From an uncultured Alphaproteobacteria bacterium (GTDB lineage Bacteria; Pseudomonadota; Alphaproteobacteria; RF32; CAG-239): a stretch of 64,000 bases of DNA. The position numbers and the translations under genes are program-made. The notes beneath the pieces are model-generated. The model made no database searches. It saw only the letters and a list, made by a program, of their open reading frames with translations, and was not told where the DNA came from. The DNA lies in NCBI GenBank assembly GCA_910577205.1, contig CAJTMA010000001.1:62001-126000 (forward strand), given 5' to 3'. Positions 1-7,914 of the stretch are shown in pieces. Every line of letters begins with the position of its first letter. Position 1 is the stretch's first letter.

Positions 1-1
1 T

Positions 2-1948
2 GATTATTTTTGCCAATATTTAAATGATTTTGGAGAAATTGATATTCCATTTTATTCTTATTATAAGGATCAAAATGGACGTGCATTGAATGGCTATTAT
101 TTTAATGATGGAGAAAACGGCAATAATTCATTAAATCTTTTTATTTGTTCATATAGTGGCTCAAATAAACTTCTTAATATCAATAAAGATGAGATTGAGA
201 CATGTTTTAAAAGACTAGAAAATTTTTATTTGAAAAGTTTAGATAAAAATTTTCACTGGCAGATGGAAGAAAGCTCTGATGGATATGAGATTGCAAGGCT
301 TATTTACGAGCATCAAAAAGATATATCAAATATAAATCTGTATTTGCTTACTGATAAAAGATTAAGTACTCGTATGGAGACAATTCCTTCAAAATCTACG
401 GTGAATGTCAATTTTCATTATCATTTGTGGGATTTAACCAGGTTATATAGAGTATTGTCCTCAGAGAGGGTTTCTGAAGATATTGTTATTAATTTTCGTG
501 AAGAATTTGAATGTGAGTTGCAATGTCTTCCTGCAAATTTTGAAAGTTCTGAATATCGTTCTTTTTTGGTTGTTGTTCCTGGACTTGTTTTATCGAAATT
601 ATATGAAAAATATGGTTCTCGATTATTAGAACGAAACGTACGCAGTTTTTTACAAGTACGCGGGAAAGTAAACAAAAAAATCAGAGAAACAATATTGAAA
701 GAACCAGAGCGTTTTTTTGCATATAACAATGGAATAACGGCAACGGCAGAAGATATAAAATTAGAGAAAGGAAAAATTGCAGAATTAAAAAATCTGCAGA
801 TAGTTAATGGTGGACAAACTACAGCATCTTTATTTAATGCGTATAAGAAGGATAAGGCTGATATCAAAGGTATTTTTGTTCAAATGAAATTATCGGTTAT
901 TTCTCAGGAAATGGCAGATGAAATGGTTCCGTTGATTTCTAAATATGCAAATAGTCAAAATAAGGTTAATGATGCTGATTTCTTTGCCACACATGCTTTT
1001 CATAAAAGAATAGAAGAATTTTCCCGCCGGATATATGTTCCAGCAGGGGCTGGGCAGCTTACGCAGTCTAAATGGTTTTATGAAAGAGCTCGAGGACAGT
1101 ATTTGAATGGGTATGCATATTCTTCATCGGCAAGTGCTAAGAAATTCAAACTAGAATTTCCTAAAAAACAAGTTTTTACAAAAACAGATTTAGCTAAATT
1201 TGAAGGAGTATGGATGCAACTTCCACATATTGTCAGTAAAGGAGCTCAGTATATTTTCCTTGATTTTGCTAATAAAATTGAGGGAGAATGGAAAAAAGAC
1301 GATAAACCATTTAATGAGCTGTACTATAAAACATGTATAGCAAAAGCTATAATTTTTAAGGAGACAGAAAGTATTGTTACAAATTCTTCCTGGTATGATG
1401 GAGGTTATAGAGCGAATATAGTTGCTTATTCATTGTCTTTTGTCGCATATAAGATTCAACAGCTTGGAAAATCTCTAGATTTTCTTGAAGTTTGGAATAC
1501 TCAGACTATTACAGAAACATTTAAAAATGTATTGAAAATTGTTACTAAAAAAGTGCACGATAAATTACTTAATAATGGAGTATTTTCTAATGTCGGACAG
1601 TATTGTAAGCGCTCAAGCTGCTGGGATGCTGTAAAAGCAATAAATTTTGAATTTTCTGCCTCTTTCGTTGATGAACTAATAGAAATTGATGATTTTGCTA
1701 AAGAAGTAAGTAATGCTAAAAAGGTTCAAAAAATAGATAATGGTATTGAGGCTCAAAAAAAGGTAATGGAGCATTCCCCTGAATACTGGCAGAATGTGCT
1801 AGAATATGGGCGACAAAAACGGGTTATTACTCCCAAGGAAGAAAGTATTATTGGATATTTACTTAAGAATAAATTTGTTTCTGAGAAACAAAGTATCATT
1901 ATGCTTGAAATTCTTGATAAAATATCTGAAGAAGGTTTTTCAGGTTAG
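2..1948 (+). CDS. AIPR-family (abortive infection phage resistance) protein, 5' truncated by window edge
   Basis: The reading frame is open from base 2, so the true start lies before the window; 649 residues are visible. The central segment (around positions 650-870) carries the AIPR hallmark: an FLQVRGKVNKKIRETI stretch, then FFAYNNGITATAE and LQIVNGGQTTASLF. AIPR proteins are associated with phage resistance and with R-M-like islands; their biochemistry is poorly defined. The gene ends tail to tail with the Vsr-like gene, overlapping by 4 bases. Both are visibly more AT-rich than the host genes to the right, which suggests transfer. Family assignment is firm; the mode of action is not shown by the sequence. 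Confidence 0.85.
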   Translation, partial: DYFCQYLNDFGEIDIPFYSYYKDQNGRALNGYYFNDGENGNNSLNLFICSYSGSNKLLNINKDEIETCFKRLENFYLKSLDKNFHWQMEESSDGYEIARLIYEHQKDISNINLYLLTDKRLSTRMETIPSKSTVNVNFHYHLWDLTRLYRVLSSERVSEDIVINFREEFECELQCLPANFESSEYRSFLVVVPGLVLSKLYEKYGSRLLERNVRSFLQVRGKVNKKIRETILKEPERFFAYNNGITATAEDIKLEKGKIAELKNLQIVNGGQTTASLFNAYKKDKADIKGIFVQMKLSVISQEMADEMVPLISKYANSQNKVNDADFFATHAFHKRIEEFSRRIYVPAGAGQLTQSKWFYERARGQYLNGYAYSSSASAKKFKLEFPKKQVFTKTDLAKFEGVWMQLPHIVSKGAQYIFLDFANKIEGEWKKDDKPFNELYYKTCIAKAIIFKETESIVTNSSWYDGGYRANIVAYSLSFVAYKIQQLGKSLDFLEVWNTQTITETFKNVLKIVTKKVHDKLLNNGVFSNVGQYCKRSSCWDAVKAINFEFSASFVDELIEIDDFAKEVSNAKKVQKIDNGIEAQKKVMEHSPEYWQNVLEYGRQKRVITPKEESIIGYLLKNKFVSEKQSIIMLEILDKISEEGFSG

Positions 1949-2361
1949 CTTTTTTGAAGAATTATTTGCTTTATCTTTTCAATGCAAGCTTCTAAATGGT
2001 AAATGATATCCTCTCCCCAGAAACGCAGGACTATCCATCCAGCCTTTTCCAATTCTTCGGTAATTTTTTTATCTCTTGCGATATTACTTTCTATTTTATT
2101 ATACCAATAGGATGTGTTTGATTTAATTTTGTTTTTTGTAATATTCCAATCTTTACCATGCCAGAATTCACTATCACAAAAAATAGCTAAATTATATTTA
2201 GTTATTACAATATCTGGTTTGCCAGGGAGTTTATTTACATTTTTCCTGTAGCGGATACCTGCATTCCACAAGGCTTTACGCAGACATATTTCAATGCTGG
2301 TATTTTTGCACTTAATATGTTGCATATTTTTACGACGTTGTTCCTTAGTTAAATTATCCAT
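1945..2361 (-). CDS. vsr: Vsr-type DNA mismatch (very short patch repair) endonuclease
   Basis: A 138-aa protein of the usual Vsr length. It has the N-terminal RRKNMQHIKCKNTSIEI motif, then PGKPDIV and the catalytic-region FCDSEFWHGKDW (family consensus D...FWH), and a C-terminal GWIVLRFWGEDI strand. Vsr nicks T:G mismatches that arise by deamination of 5-methylcytosine, and normally accompanies a C5 methyltransferase. In islands with AIPR, Z1 or MORC ATPases, Vsr-like nucleases are thought to act as restriction components. No methyltransferase is visible here; it may lie left of the window. The ATG has AGGAG seven bases upstream. It is convergent with the AIPR gene. Confidence 0.85.
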   Translation of the reverse strand: MDNLTKEQRRKNMQHIKCKNTSIEICLRKALWNAGIRYRKNVNKLPGKPDIVITKYNLAIFCDSEFWHGKDWNITKNKIKSNTSYWYNKIESNIARDKKITEELEKAGWIVLRFWGEDIIYHLEACIEKIKQIILQKS

Positions 2362-2739
2362 ATGTAATCTCCTAAGAATATTAAATCTATATATTTAGTG
2401 AAATACAATAAATATTTTTATCTATAAGTACCATATTCCTTGTTTTTTGATAAAAATTCCCTGATAATTTTTGGAGCAATGTTTGGGTGAGATAGTAAAT
2501 TCAAGGGTTTTGAGATAGTATACTGAGCAGAATCGATGTAAATTTCCCTGTAGTTTCCCTGTTATTTGTGGTTAGAATGTTCGTGATTTAGTATGCCCAA
2601 TACCGTTGAGGTTTACTATACCGCCATTTATAACAAAGCCCTCCCTTGTGGAGGGTTTTGTGTTATATGATTTTTAAATTCCCTTTTTTAATTTGTTGTA
2701 TTACTGTTATAAATATGAATAAGTTGCAAGAGGAAAAAG
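2362..2739. other. Intergenic region with short direct repeats, possible end of an integrated element
   Basis: No gene is visible. It holds two copies of TGAGATAGTA (2488 and 2511), a tandem TTTCCCTGT pair (about 2543-2562) with a further TTCCCTG near 2457, and then a terminator. Such short repeats are typical of tyrosine-integrase arm sites. The AT-rich AIPR/Vsr segment stops here and host-like genes begin, so this may be an element boundary. No tRNA 3' end could be folded convincingly. Confidence 0.35.
2640..2664 (+). terminator. Rho-independent terminator
   Basis: CCCTCC-CTTGT-GGAGGG is followed by TTTTGTGTT. The same stem and loop terminates the tRNA-Arg gene on the minus strand near 42,347-42,368. 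No intact gene directly upstream on the plus strand explains it, so it may be the leftover of a lost tRNA or an element boundary. Confidence 0.6.
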
Positions 2740-3207
2740 ATGAAACACATTATGCCGATGATGGCTCTGCCGTTCAAAAAACTGCTCGATGGTTCAAAAA
2801 AGATTGATGTTCGGCTTTACAATGAAAAATGCCAGAAAATCCGCCCTAACGACATCGTTGAATTTGAATGCGCAGATATTAACGACAAAGTTTTATGCTT
2901 GGTTAAGGGGTTTGTTGTTTTTGAATCGGCGGATGAAATGGCGGCTCTTCTTCCTCCCGAAGTATTCGGTTATGATGACAAAGAAGAGGTTCGCGTGCGT
3001 CTAAACCGTCTGTTTCTTTATGAAGACCAGCAAAAATACGGTGTTATCGGCATATTCCTTGACTGTCTTGACGAGCGGGTTCGAAATATCGACAGGGACA
3101 GCCTTGCCCATGATGAACCTGATGCCCCGGAAATCTCTTTTACGCCGGTTGCCAGAGAAATTTCCCCTGAAAAAACAATGTTAAATCAAAGTGGCAATTC
3201 GCGTTAG
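2740..3207 (+). CDS. ASCH/PUA-like domain protein
   Basis: A 155-aa protein whose N-terminal 110 residues look like an ASCH domain: the MKHIMPMMALPFKKLLDGSK start, then KIDVRLYNEKCQKIRPNDI, and a YGVIGIFLD strand near residue 105. ASCH domains are PUA-like folds thought to bind RNA or modified nucleotides; a few are hydrolases. The C-terminal 40 residues are charged and probably disordered. AGAGGA lies 6-7 bases before the ATG. It converges with the HD-GYP gene and overlaps it by 4 bases. The specific substrate is unknown. Confidence 0.7.
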   Translation: MKHIMPMMALPFKKLLDGSKKIDVRLYNEKCQKIRPNDIVEFECADINDKVLCLVKGFVVFESADEMAALLPPEVFGYDDKEEVRVRLNRLFLYEDQQKYGVIGIFLDCLDERVRNIDRDSLAHDEPDAPEISFTPVAREISPEKTMLNQSGNSR

Positions 3208-4886
3208 AGATAATTCTCAACGACAATTTCATCAACCTGATTGGGATCCATATAGCTCTCGGCATATTCGCGATATACCCCGTGATTAAGGAAAACCTGA
3301 TACAAATCGGGATCAATATGTCCGGTATTTTTCATATTCTGCATAATTCGGAGAACTTTTGACAGCTTCTTCGGCTCTTTATAAGAGTGGTCGTTTGCGG
3401 TCAGGGCTTCAAAGATATCCGCAATTGCCATTATCTTGGCAGGAACAGACATCTCATCTCCTTTAAGTTGGTTCGGATAGCCATTGCCATCGATACGTTC
3501 ATGATGACAGCCGGCATATTCGACAACATTCTTCAAATCCTGCGTAAAATAGAGCGCTTTCAACATTTCTATCGTCACTCTGACATGGTCATTGATTTTG
3601 TTACGCTCTTCCTGATTAATTGTCCCTTTACGAATTTTCAGATTATAAAGTTCACCACGGTTGAACTCTTCCCCGACATGATCCGGACGATCCTGAAGCA
3701 AAGGTTCCGGTCCGGGACGCGTATATTCTTCGACTTTTTGGACGGCATTACGTTCAGTCCAAGATAATCCGAGCATCCGGTTAAAATAGCGGGTAAAAGT
3801 TTTACGGCTGATATTATCCAAACGTTGCAAATCAGCATCGTTTAGTTCAATATCCCCAACGTTACAATTGGCAACAAAAGCAAAATCATCTTCCAGCTTT
3901 TTAACATTTTTGGCATATTCCAGCTGCAAGTTTTCTTTCGTGTCCATATTGTTCAAACGTTTTTGCAGATAATTGATATGCGCATCGCGGCGCAGAATCT
4001 CAAAACGATTGCGAATTTCATGGATGCGGTTGTTAATGGTTTCCAGCTTGGACGCTTTATCCGCAATATAATCAGGGGTGGTTACCTTGCCACAATCATG
4101 CAGCCATGAGGCAATATGCAGCGAGTACCACTCATCATCATCCATTTCAAAATCTTTTAGCGGCCCTTCATCTTCTTCCACTGCGGCTGTTGCCAGCAGG
4201 CGGGCAATAATCGGAACTTTTTGGCAATGACTGTTGGTATAAGGCGATTTAGCATCAATTGCCCGCGCTAAAACCTCTATCACTGATTCCAAAAGCGATG
4301 AATATGCCTCGCGCAGGCCTTTTCTTTCCAAAGTCAGGGTCAGAAGACGGCAGATGGAAACTACCGCATTTTGAATCTCCTGAGAAAAACCGATGACCCG
4401 CCCATTATGGTCCAGAGCATTAATAAACTGGGCAACGCCGATGACATTATGCTTACGGTCAACCAGCGGGATAACCAAAGTTGAAACGGTTGTATAGTTA
4501 TATTTTTTATCAAAGCCGCTAATAAATGTCGTATCAATCGTGCTGTTGTGGTAAATATTTTCTGCATTAATGATTTCATGCCCCAACGCACAAAGTTCCG
4601 CCGGGCGCTTTGAACTCTTCTGGCGGATTTCACTTAATGATTTGGTTTCATAAAACAGGGCATTGTCCATGCCATTCAAACGTTTGCTTAAACTTTTGAC
4701 ATCGCTGTAGACCAGCGTCATATATTTATCCGGTGTAATCTCATAAAAAAAGTAGCCGTCGGCAACCGCTGTTTTAGCGGCAACTTGCATAACCTTCTCG
4801 ATAATCTCTCCAAAATCAGAGTGAGTGGCAATAAACGTATTTAATGCTAATAAGTCAGCGACGATTACATCTAGTCTGCTTTGCAT
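3204..4886 (-). CDS. GAF and HD-GYP domain protein, probable cyclic-di-GMP phosphodiesterase
   Basis: A 560-aa cytoplasmic protein. Residues about 10-185 form a GAF-like sensor domain (STLVIPLVDRKHNVIGVAQF). The HD-GYP catalytic part has WLHDCGK (H263-D264) and HHERIDGNGYP (H461 to P471), the signature residues of c-di-GMP hydrolysis. Between them, about residues 280-415, lies an unusually long charged, helical insertion that most HD-GYP domains lack. GGGAGG stands before the ATG. No partner diguanylate cyclase is next to it. The function is expected to be signal-dependent lowering of c-di-GMP or a related dinucleotide. Confidence 0.88.
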   Translation of the reverse strand: MQSRLDVIVADLLALNTFIATHSDFGEIIEKVMQVAAKTAVADGYFFYEITPDKYMTLVYSDVKSLSKRLNGMDNALFYETKSLSEIRQKSSKRPAELCALGHEIINAENIYHNSTIDTTFISGFDKKYNYTTVSTLVIPLVDRKHNVIGVAQFINALDHNGRVIGFSQEIQNAVVSICRLLTLTLERKGLREAYSSLLESVIEVLARAIDAKSPYTNSHCQKVPIIARLLATAAVEEDEGPLKDFEMDDDEWYSLHIASWLHDCGKVTTPDYIADKASKLETINNRIHEIRNRFEILRRDAHINYLQKRLNNMDTKENLQLEYAKNVKKLEDDFAFVANCNVGDIELNDADLQRLDNISRKTFTRYFNRMLGLSWTERNAVQKVEEYTRPGPEPLLQDRPDHVGEEFNRGELYNLKIRKGTINQEERNKINDHVRVTIEMLKALYFTQDLKNVVEYAGCHHERIDGNGYPNQLKGDEMSVPAKIMAIADIFEALTANDHSYKEPKKLSKVLRIMQNMKNTGHIDPDLYQVFLNHGVYREYAESYMDPNQVDEIVVENYL

Positions 4887-5004
4887 CTGAATCCTCCCAA
4901 TTTATTATTATAGGAGATAATTGTTAAAAATTTGATTAAACCGTGTTTTTTATAGTTTTTACAAATTTCAAGAAACTTTAATAAATTTTTCAAACTAATT
5001 TATG

Positions 5005-5010
5005 TATAAT
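5005..5010 (+). promoter_or_regulatory. Candidate -10 box of the secretion-ATPase gene
   Basis: A perfect TATAAT lies 27 bases before the ATG at 5038, in a very AT-rich divergent intergenic stretch. No good -35 is seen at the usual distance, so it may be weak or activator-dependent. Confidence 0.4.
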
Positions 5011-5037
5011 GAGAAATAGACATTAAGGAGGTTGGCT

Positions 5038-6327
5038 ATGGGTTTATTTGAAAAAAATAAAACAAATCAATATGCGCAAAATATGGGAACAATGAATATG
5101 AACCCAACAGAACAAAAAATGAGTGGATTCACCAGTGAGGAATTGCTTAAAAAGCTTTCCGTTACGCCGCCTCAACCTCAAGTTTCATCACCGGGGATTG
5201 ATGCTCCGCAAAACCGGACAGAAGCGCCTACGGCTGCACAAGCACCAACGCCTGCACCGACATCTGCTCCTGCCGCAGCCGTCCCTCAACGGCCCGCAAT
5301 GACTAAACCTGTACCGGAAGTTAAAGCTCCGCTTGAAAAGCCCAAGCCGGCAGATGTTTTGGTTTGCAAGCAAAGTTCCGGACCTATCAACGAAGTTAAG
5401 TTCTCAGACGTTTATGTGACGCCAGATAAAAAATGTTATATTTGGAGCGGACGCACCAACTGCGGATTAAAGATTGTTACTTTTGACGATTTTGAAGAGT
5501 TCTTTAACCAGCTTGAAGGCGCTTATGATGGTGAAAATCGCAGTTATCTGCTAAACTATAAAGGCAGAAACTATCGTGTTGAGCGGACTATTGCGCTTGA
5601 AGGCGTCAATTACTGCGCCCGTAAAATGCCGACATCCGTGCCTAACCTGAAAGATCTGGGGATGCCATACCGTGTTTATGAGCATTTGGTATCACTGGCC
5701 GGCTGCAGCGGTTTGATTTTGCTGGCCGGGGCAACAGGTTCAGGTAAGAGTACGACTGTTTCCGCCCTTCTCAAAGAATATTTGCAGAAAAAAGGCGGCT
5801 ATGCTTTCACTATCGAAGACCCGATTGAAATGCCTTTAGACGGCGTTTACATTACCCCGGAAGCCGAACTCGGCTTGTGTAAGCAAACAACACCTCCTGA
5901 TGGTAAGTGGGAAGAAGGTATTAAATCCGCCTTGCGTTCTAAACCACGTTATATTTATCTGGGTGAGATTCGCTCTCCCGATGTGGCTTCAGAAGCTTTG
6001 CGCGCGGCAACATCAGGCCACTTGGTCTTGTCGACCATTCACTCTAACAATGTGTCTGACGCGATTAATGCCTTGGTTAAATATGCTGCGTCCAGCGGTA
6101 TTTCCGAAGATATGGCTTACGAATTAGTGGCTAATGGTTTCTTGGGCTGTATCCACCAGATTTTGGAAGGCGCTCCCAAGCGAGCAAAAGTATCTTACTT
6201 GTTTGCCAATCCGGATACGAATGCCGCCTGCCAAGTACGCGGTATGCTGCGCAGCGGCAAACTGAATATGGGCACTCTGCTTGAACAGCAGCGCGTTAAA
6301 ATCGAAAGAGGTTTGTCCTTGTTTTAG
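5038..6327 (+). CDS. GspE/PilT/DotB-like secretion ATPase
   Basis: A 429-aa protein. Residues about 44-106 are a Pro/Ala-rich linker. The ATPase core has Walker A GATGSGKST (231-239), an Asp box FTIEDPIE, a Walker-B-like YIYLGEIRSPDVASEAL and the His box LVLSTIHSNN, all typical of PilT-type hexameric motors. The ATG at 5038 is chosen because AAGGAG (5025-5030) lies seven bases upstream; a TTG at 5032 would sit too close. The motif spacing resembles DotB/PilT retraction ATPases. No pilus or type IV secretion genes are adjacent, so the machine it powers is unknown. A terminator follows. Confidence 0.85.
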   Translation: MGLFEKNKTNQYAQNMGTMNMNPTEQKMSGFTSEELLKKLSVTPPQPQVSSPGIDAPQNRTEAPTAAQAPTPAPTSAPAAAVPQRPAMTKPVPEVKAPLEKPKPADVLVCKQSSGPINEVKFSDVYVTPDKKCYIWSGRTNCGLKIVTFDDFEEFFNQLEGAYDGENRSYLLNYKGRNYRVERTIALEGVNYCARKMPTSVPNLKDLGMPYRVYEHLVSLAGCSGLILLAGATGSGKSTTVSALLKEYLQKKGGYAFTIEDPIEMPLDGVYITPEAELGLCKQTTPPDGKWEEGIKSALRSKPRYIYLGEIRSPDVASEALRAATSGHLVLSTIHSNNVSDAINALVKYAASSGISEDMAYELVANGFLGCIHQILEGAPKRAKVSYLFANPDTNAACQVRGMLRSGKLNMGTLLEQQRVKIERGLSLF

Positions 6328-6332
6328 ATATC

Positions 6333-6368
6333 ACCAAAGCGGAGAATATAAAAACTCCGCTTTACTTT
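6333..6368 (+). terminator. Terminator of the secretion-ATPase gene
   Basis: AAAGCGGAG-AATATAAAAA-CTCCGCTTT followed by ACTTTTG. The perfect 9-bp stem sits just after the stop codon and before the ogt start, separating the two genes. Confidence 0.75.
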
Positions 6369-6385
6369 TGTTATGGGAAAATATT

Positions 6386-6850
6386 TTGTTTATCGCATAT
6401 TATCAGACAAATATAGGGAAAATCGGCATTGCGGAAGAAGACGGAAGCCTTACCCATGTTAACATCAATCCGCAAAAATGGCCGGCCGGATGTTTTGAAC
6501 AAGAAACCCCGCTCCTTGCAGAAGCTGCACGGCAGATTAAAGAATATCTGGCGGGAAAACGCAAGACGTTTAATTTACCGCTCGCCCCGAAAGGCACTGC
6601 ATTTCAAATGAAAGTCTGGGCGGCATTACAAACTATTCCCTATGGGGAAACAGCAACGTATAAAGATATTGCGGTAAAAGTCGCCTCCCCTCTGGGCTGC
6701 CGGGCTGTCGGCATGGCAAATAATAAAAACCCTATCGGAATTATTGTTCCCTGCCACAGAGTTATCGGCAGCAACGGCAAACTTATCGGCTATGCTGGAG
6801 GACTGGATGTCAAAGCCAAACTGCTAAATTTGGAGCAGCAGTATAAATAA
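6386..6850 (+). CDS. ogt: Methylated-DNA--[protein]-cysteine S-methyltransferase
   Basis: A protein of about 154 aa that transfers alkyl groups from O6-alkylguanine to its own cysteine. The active site PCHRVIG is intact, preceded by the HTH region TYKDIAVKVASPLGCRAVG. The YYQTNIGKIGIA strand matches the N-terminus of the family. The frame is open further upstream to a TTG at 6281, but that runs through the previous gene's end and its terminator. I place the start at TTG 6386, with GGGA eight bases before it; TTG 6368 is an alternative. The start is uncertain, the identity is not. Confidence 0.88.
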   Translation: MFIAYYQTNIGKIGIAEEDGSLTHVNINPQKWPAGCFEQETPLLAEAARQIKEYLAGKRKTFNLPLAPKGTAFQMKVWAALQTIPYGETATYKDIAVKVASPLGCRAVGMANNKNPIGIIVPCHRVIGSNGKLIGYAGGLDVKAKLLNLEQQYK

Positions 6851-6907
6851 GCTGTTGACAGCAGAACTTAAATTGATTAATCCATTATTCAGAAGTATTT
6901 TGTTGTG

Positions 6908-6982
6908 GGGCTGTAGCTCAGTTGGGAGAGCGATTGGTTCGCAATCAATAGGTCGAGGGTTCGATCCCCTTCAGCTCCACCA
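6908..6982 (+). tRNA. tRNA-Ala(CGC)
   Basis: A full cloverleaf can be drawn. The acceptor GGGGCTG pairs with CAGCTCC, the D-arm has GCTC/GAGC, and the anticodon stem ATTGG/TCAAT holds the loop TTCGCAA (anticodon CGC, reading GCG). The T-arm is GAGGG-TTCGATC-CCCTT. CCA is encoded at 6980-6982. Confidence 0.95.
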
Positions 6983-7009
6983 GTCGCGCGGCGACAGCGT
7001 TAAATTCCG

Positions 7010-7029
7010 TCCTTCAGGACAGTTTTTTT
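7010..7029 (+). terminator. Terminator after tRNA-Ala(CGC)
   Basis: GTCCTTCAGGAC with a short stem is followed by AGTTTTTTT. It is the counterpart of the terminator after tRNA-Ala(GGC) near 44,447. Confidence 0.65.
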
Positions 7030-7076
7030 ATGGTTAAATTTGACTTGGGGAGCGAACCCGAGAGGGCGCGAGCCGA
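7030..7076 (+). repeat. Post-tRNA conserved element, copy 1
   Basis: 47 bases starting ATGGTTAAA directly after the U-run of the tRNA-Ala terminator. They match 44,471-44,517 at 43 of 47 positions. The copy contains small GC-rich hairpins (GGGAGCGAACCC and GGCGCGAGCC). It could be read as the start of a short ORF, but coding is not established. Confidence 0.7.
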
Positions 7077-7159
7077 CCAACCGTATGGCGGCAGCGATAA
7101 ATCCCGTTCTTCCTTTATTACATTTTCAAGAACACGCCTCCAAAAGCAGATTATAAAAA

Positions 7160-7190
7160 AACCCCGAGAAACAATTAAGTTTCCAGGGGC
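7160..7190 (-). terminator. Terminator of the 54-aa reverse-strand gene
   Basis: Read on the minus strand, CCCCTGGAAAC and GTTTCTCGGGG form a stem with one mismatch, followed by seven T. It lies just past the stop codon at 7202. Confidence 0.7.
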
Positions 7191-7201
7191 AAAAGACCGG
7201 G

Positions 7202-7366
7202 CTACTCTGCAATTTCGTCCGGGAGTTCTTTTTTCAAACGTCTTTTCACATCGTCGCTGATTTCCTTGGCTGCTTGTTTAATAGCTTCACGTTTAACATA
7301 AGCAGCAACGGCTGTAGCAATCAAAACTGTTCCGCCAATCAGCCCATAAACAACTTTTCTTTTCAT
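7202..7366 (-). CDS. Small membrane-anchored protein (54 aa)
   Basis: A short ORF beginning MKRKVVYGLIGGTVLIATAV and ending in a charged amphipathic helix (KRRLKKELPDEIAE). It has one N-terminal transmembrane segment (residues about 5-24) and a basic/acidic cytoplasmic tail. It has its own terminator. The clean start, single TM helix and terminator support a real gene. No family is recognised. Confidence 0.6.
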   Translation of the reverse strand: MKRKVVYGLIGGTVLIATAVAAYVKREAIKQAAKEISDDVKRRLKKELPDEIAE

Positions 7367-7737
7367 AAGGCAAAAAATTTAAATGATTAATAAAAAAAAT
7401 AAATCATTGGTATTGTTCATAATCAGAGCAAACTGAAAAGAGGTCACTTTTTAAATAACATCCAGAATAATACCAAATCGGTTTTGTTTTAGCACGATTA
7501 TAATTAATGTAAAGAGGCTTATCATAAAATTAACTGCTATGTAAAACACCAAAGAGGTATCTCTTAGTAATCTGGGGTAATTAGTAACAAACATTATGGT
7601 TTGACCATGCTCGTTGGCAACCCTCTCTTGCGGAAGGAGGTAGGCGGCGGGGGTGGCGCGGTCACGTTGTTCCCTTGCCGTCCTTCGGCGATTGCTGCGC
7701 AATCTCCTCAGTCTCGAACTCAACTTCTTTATTTATT
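7367..7737. other. Intergenic stretch left of the prophage; part of a split post-tRNA sequence
   Basis: No convincing gene. The AT-rich part (7367-7600) has nothing recognisable. A GC-rich part (about 7615-7725) contains small palindromes such as CCGTCCTTCGGCGATTGC. Read on the minus strand, and joined across the prophage to 42,305-42,341, it restores a continuous short ORF of 34 codons downstream of the tRNA-Arg terminator. Frames of up to 90 codons here lack supporting signals. Confidence 0.5.
7733..7737. repeat. Left target-site duplication of the prophage (TTATT)
   Basis: TTATT immediately before the TGTAG terminus, repeated at 42,305-42,309 immediately after the CTACA terminus. Five bases is the duplication length made by Mu-family transposases. 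Confidence 0.85.
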
Positions 7738-7899
7738 TGTAGGGTACCACTCATTTTTAGACTACGTAATTGTTTAGGGTGAAATTCCTGTAACTCAATG
7801 TAGGATTGATTTTCGGGGCTATCCCCGGGATTTTTATTCGGTCTAATGTCTTAGACTCTTTTATCAAAGAATAACGGTTTTTTGCGTCTTTTTTTAGAC
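7738..7899. promoter_or_regulatory. Left end (attL) with three transposase-binding-type sites
   Basis: TTTTTAGAC at 7754-7762, GTCTTAGAC at 7848-7856 and TTTTTAGAC at 7891-7899, starting 16 bases from the TGTAG terminus. They are in inverted orientation to the three sites at the right end. The three-site arrangement resembles Mu L1-L3. The exact extent of each site is inferred. Confidence 0.65.
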
Positions 7900-7914
7900 T
7901 GCTTTGTGCATTTT

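Noticed and set aside
2580..2640. A tRNA 3' end before the orphan terminator at 2640
   Set aside because: GCCA is present, but no T-arm or matching acceptor strand could be paired.
7030..7260. 76-codon frame after tRNA-Ala(CGC)
   Set aside because: It begins in the post-tRNA element but then runs antisense through the 54-aa reverse-strand gene and its terminator; only the first part is conserved.
7451..7723. 90-codon reverse-strand frame with a hydrophobic C-terminus
   Set aside because: TTG start, no ribosome site, Arg-rich low-complexity start inside the GC-rich palindromic repeat; the alternative frame restored across the prophage explains the region better.
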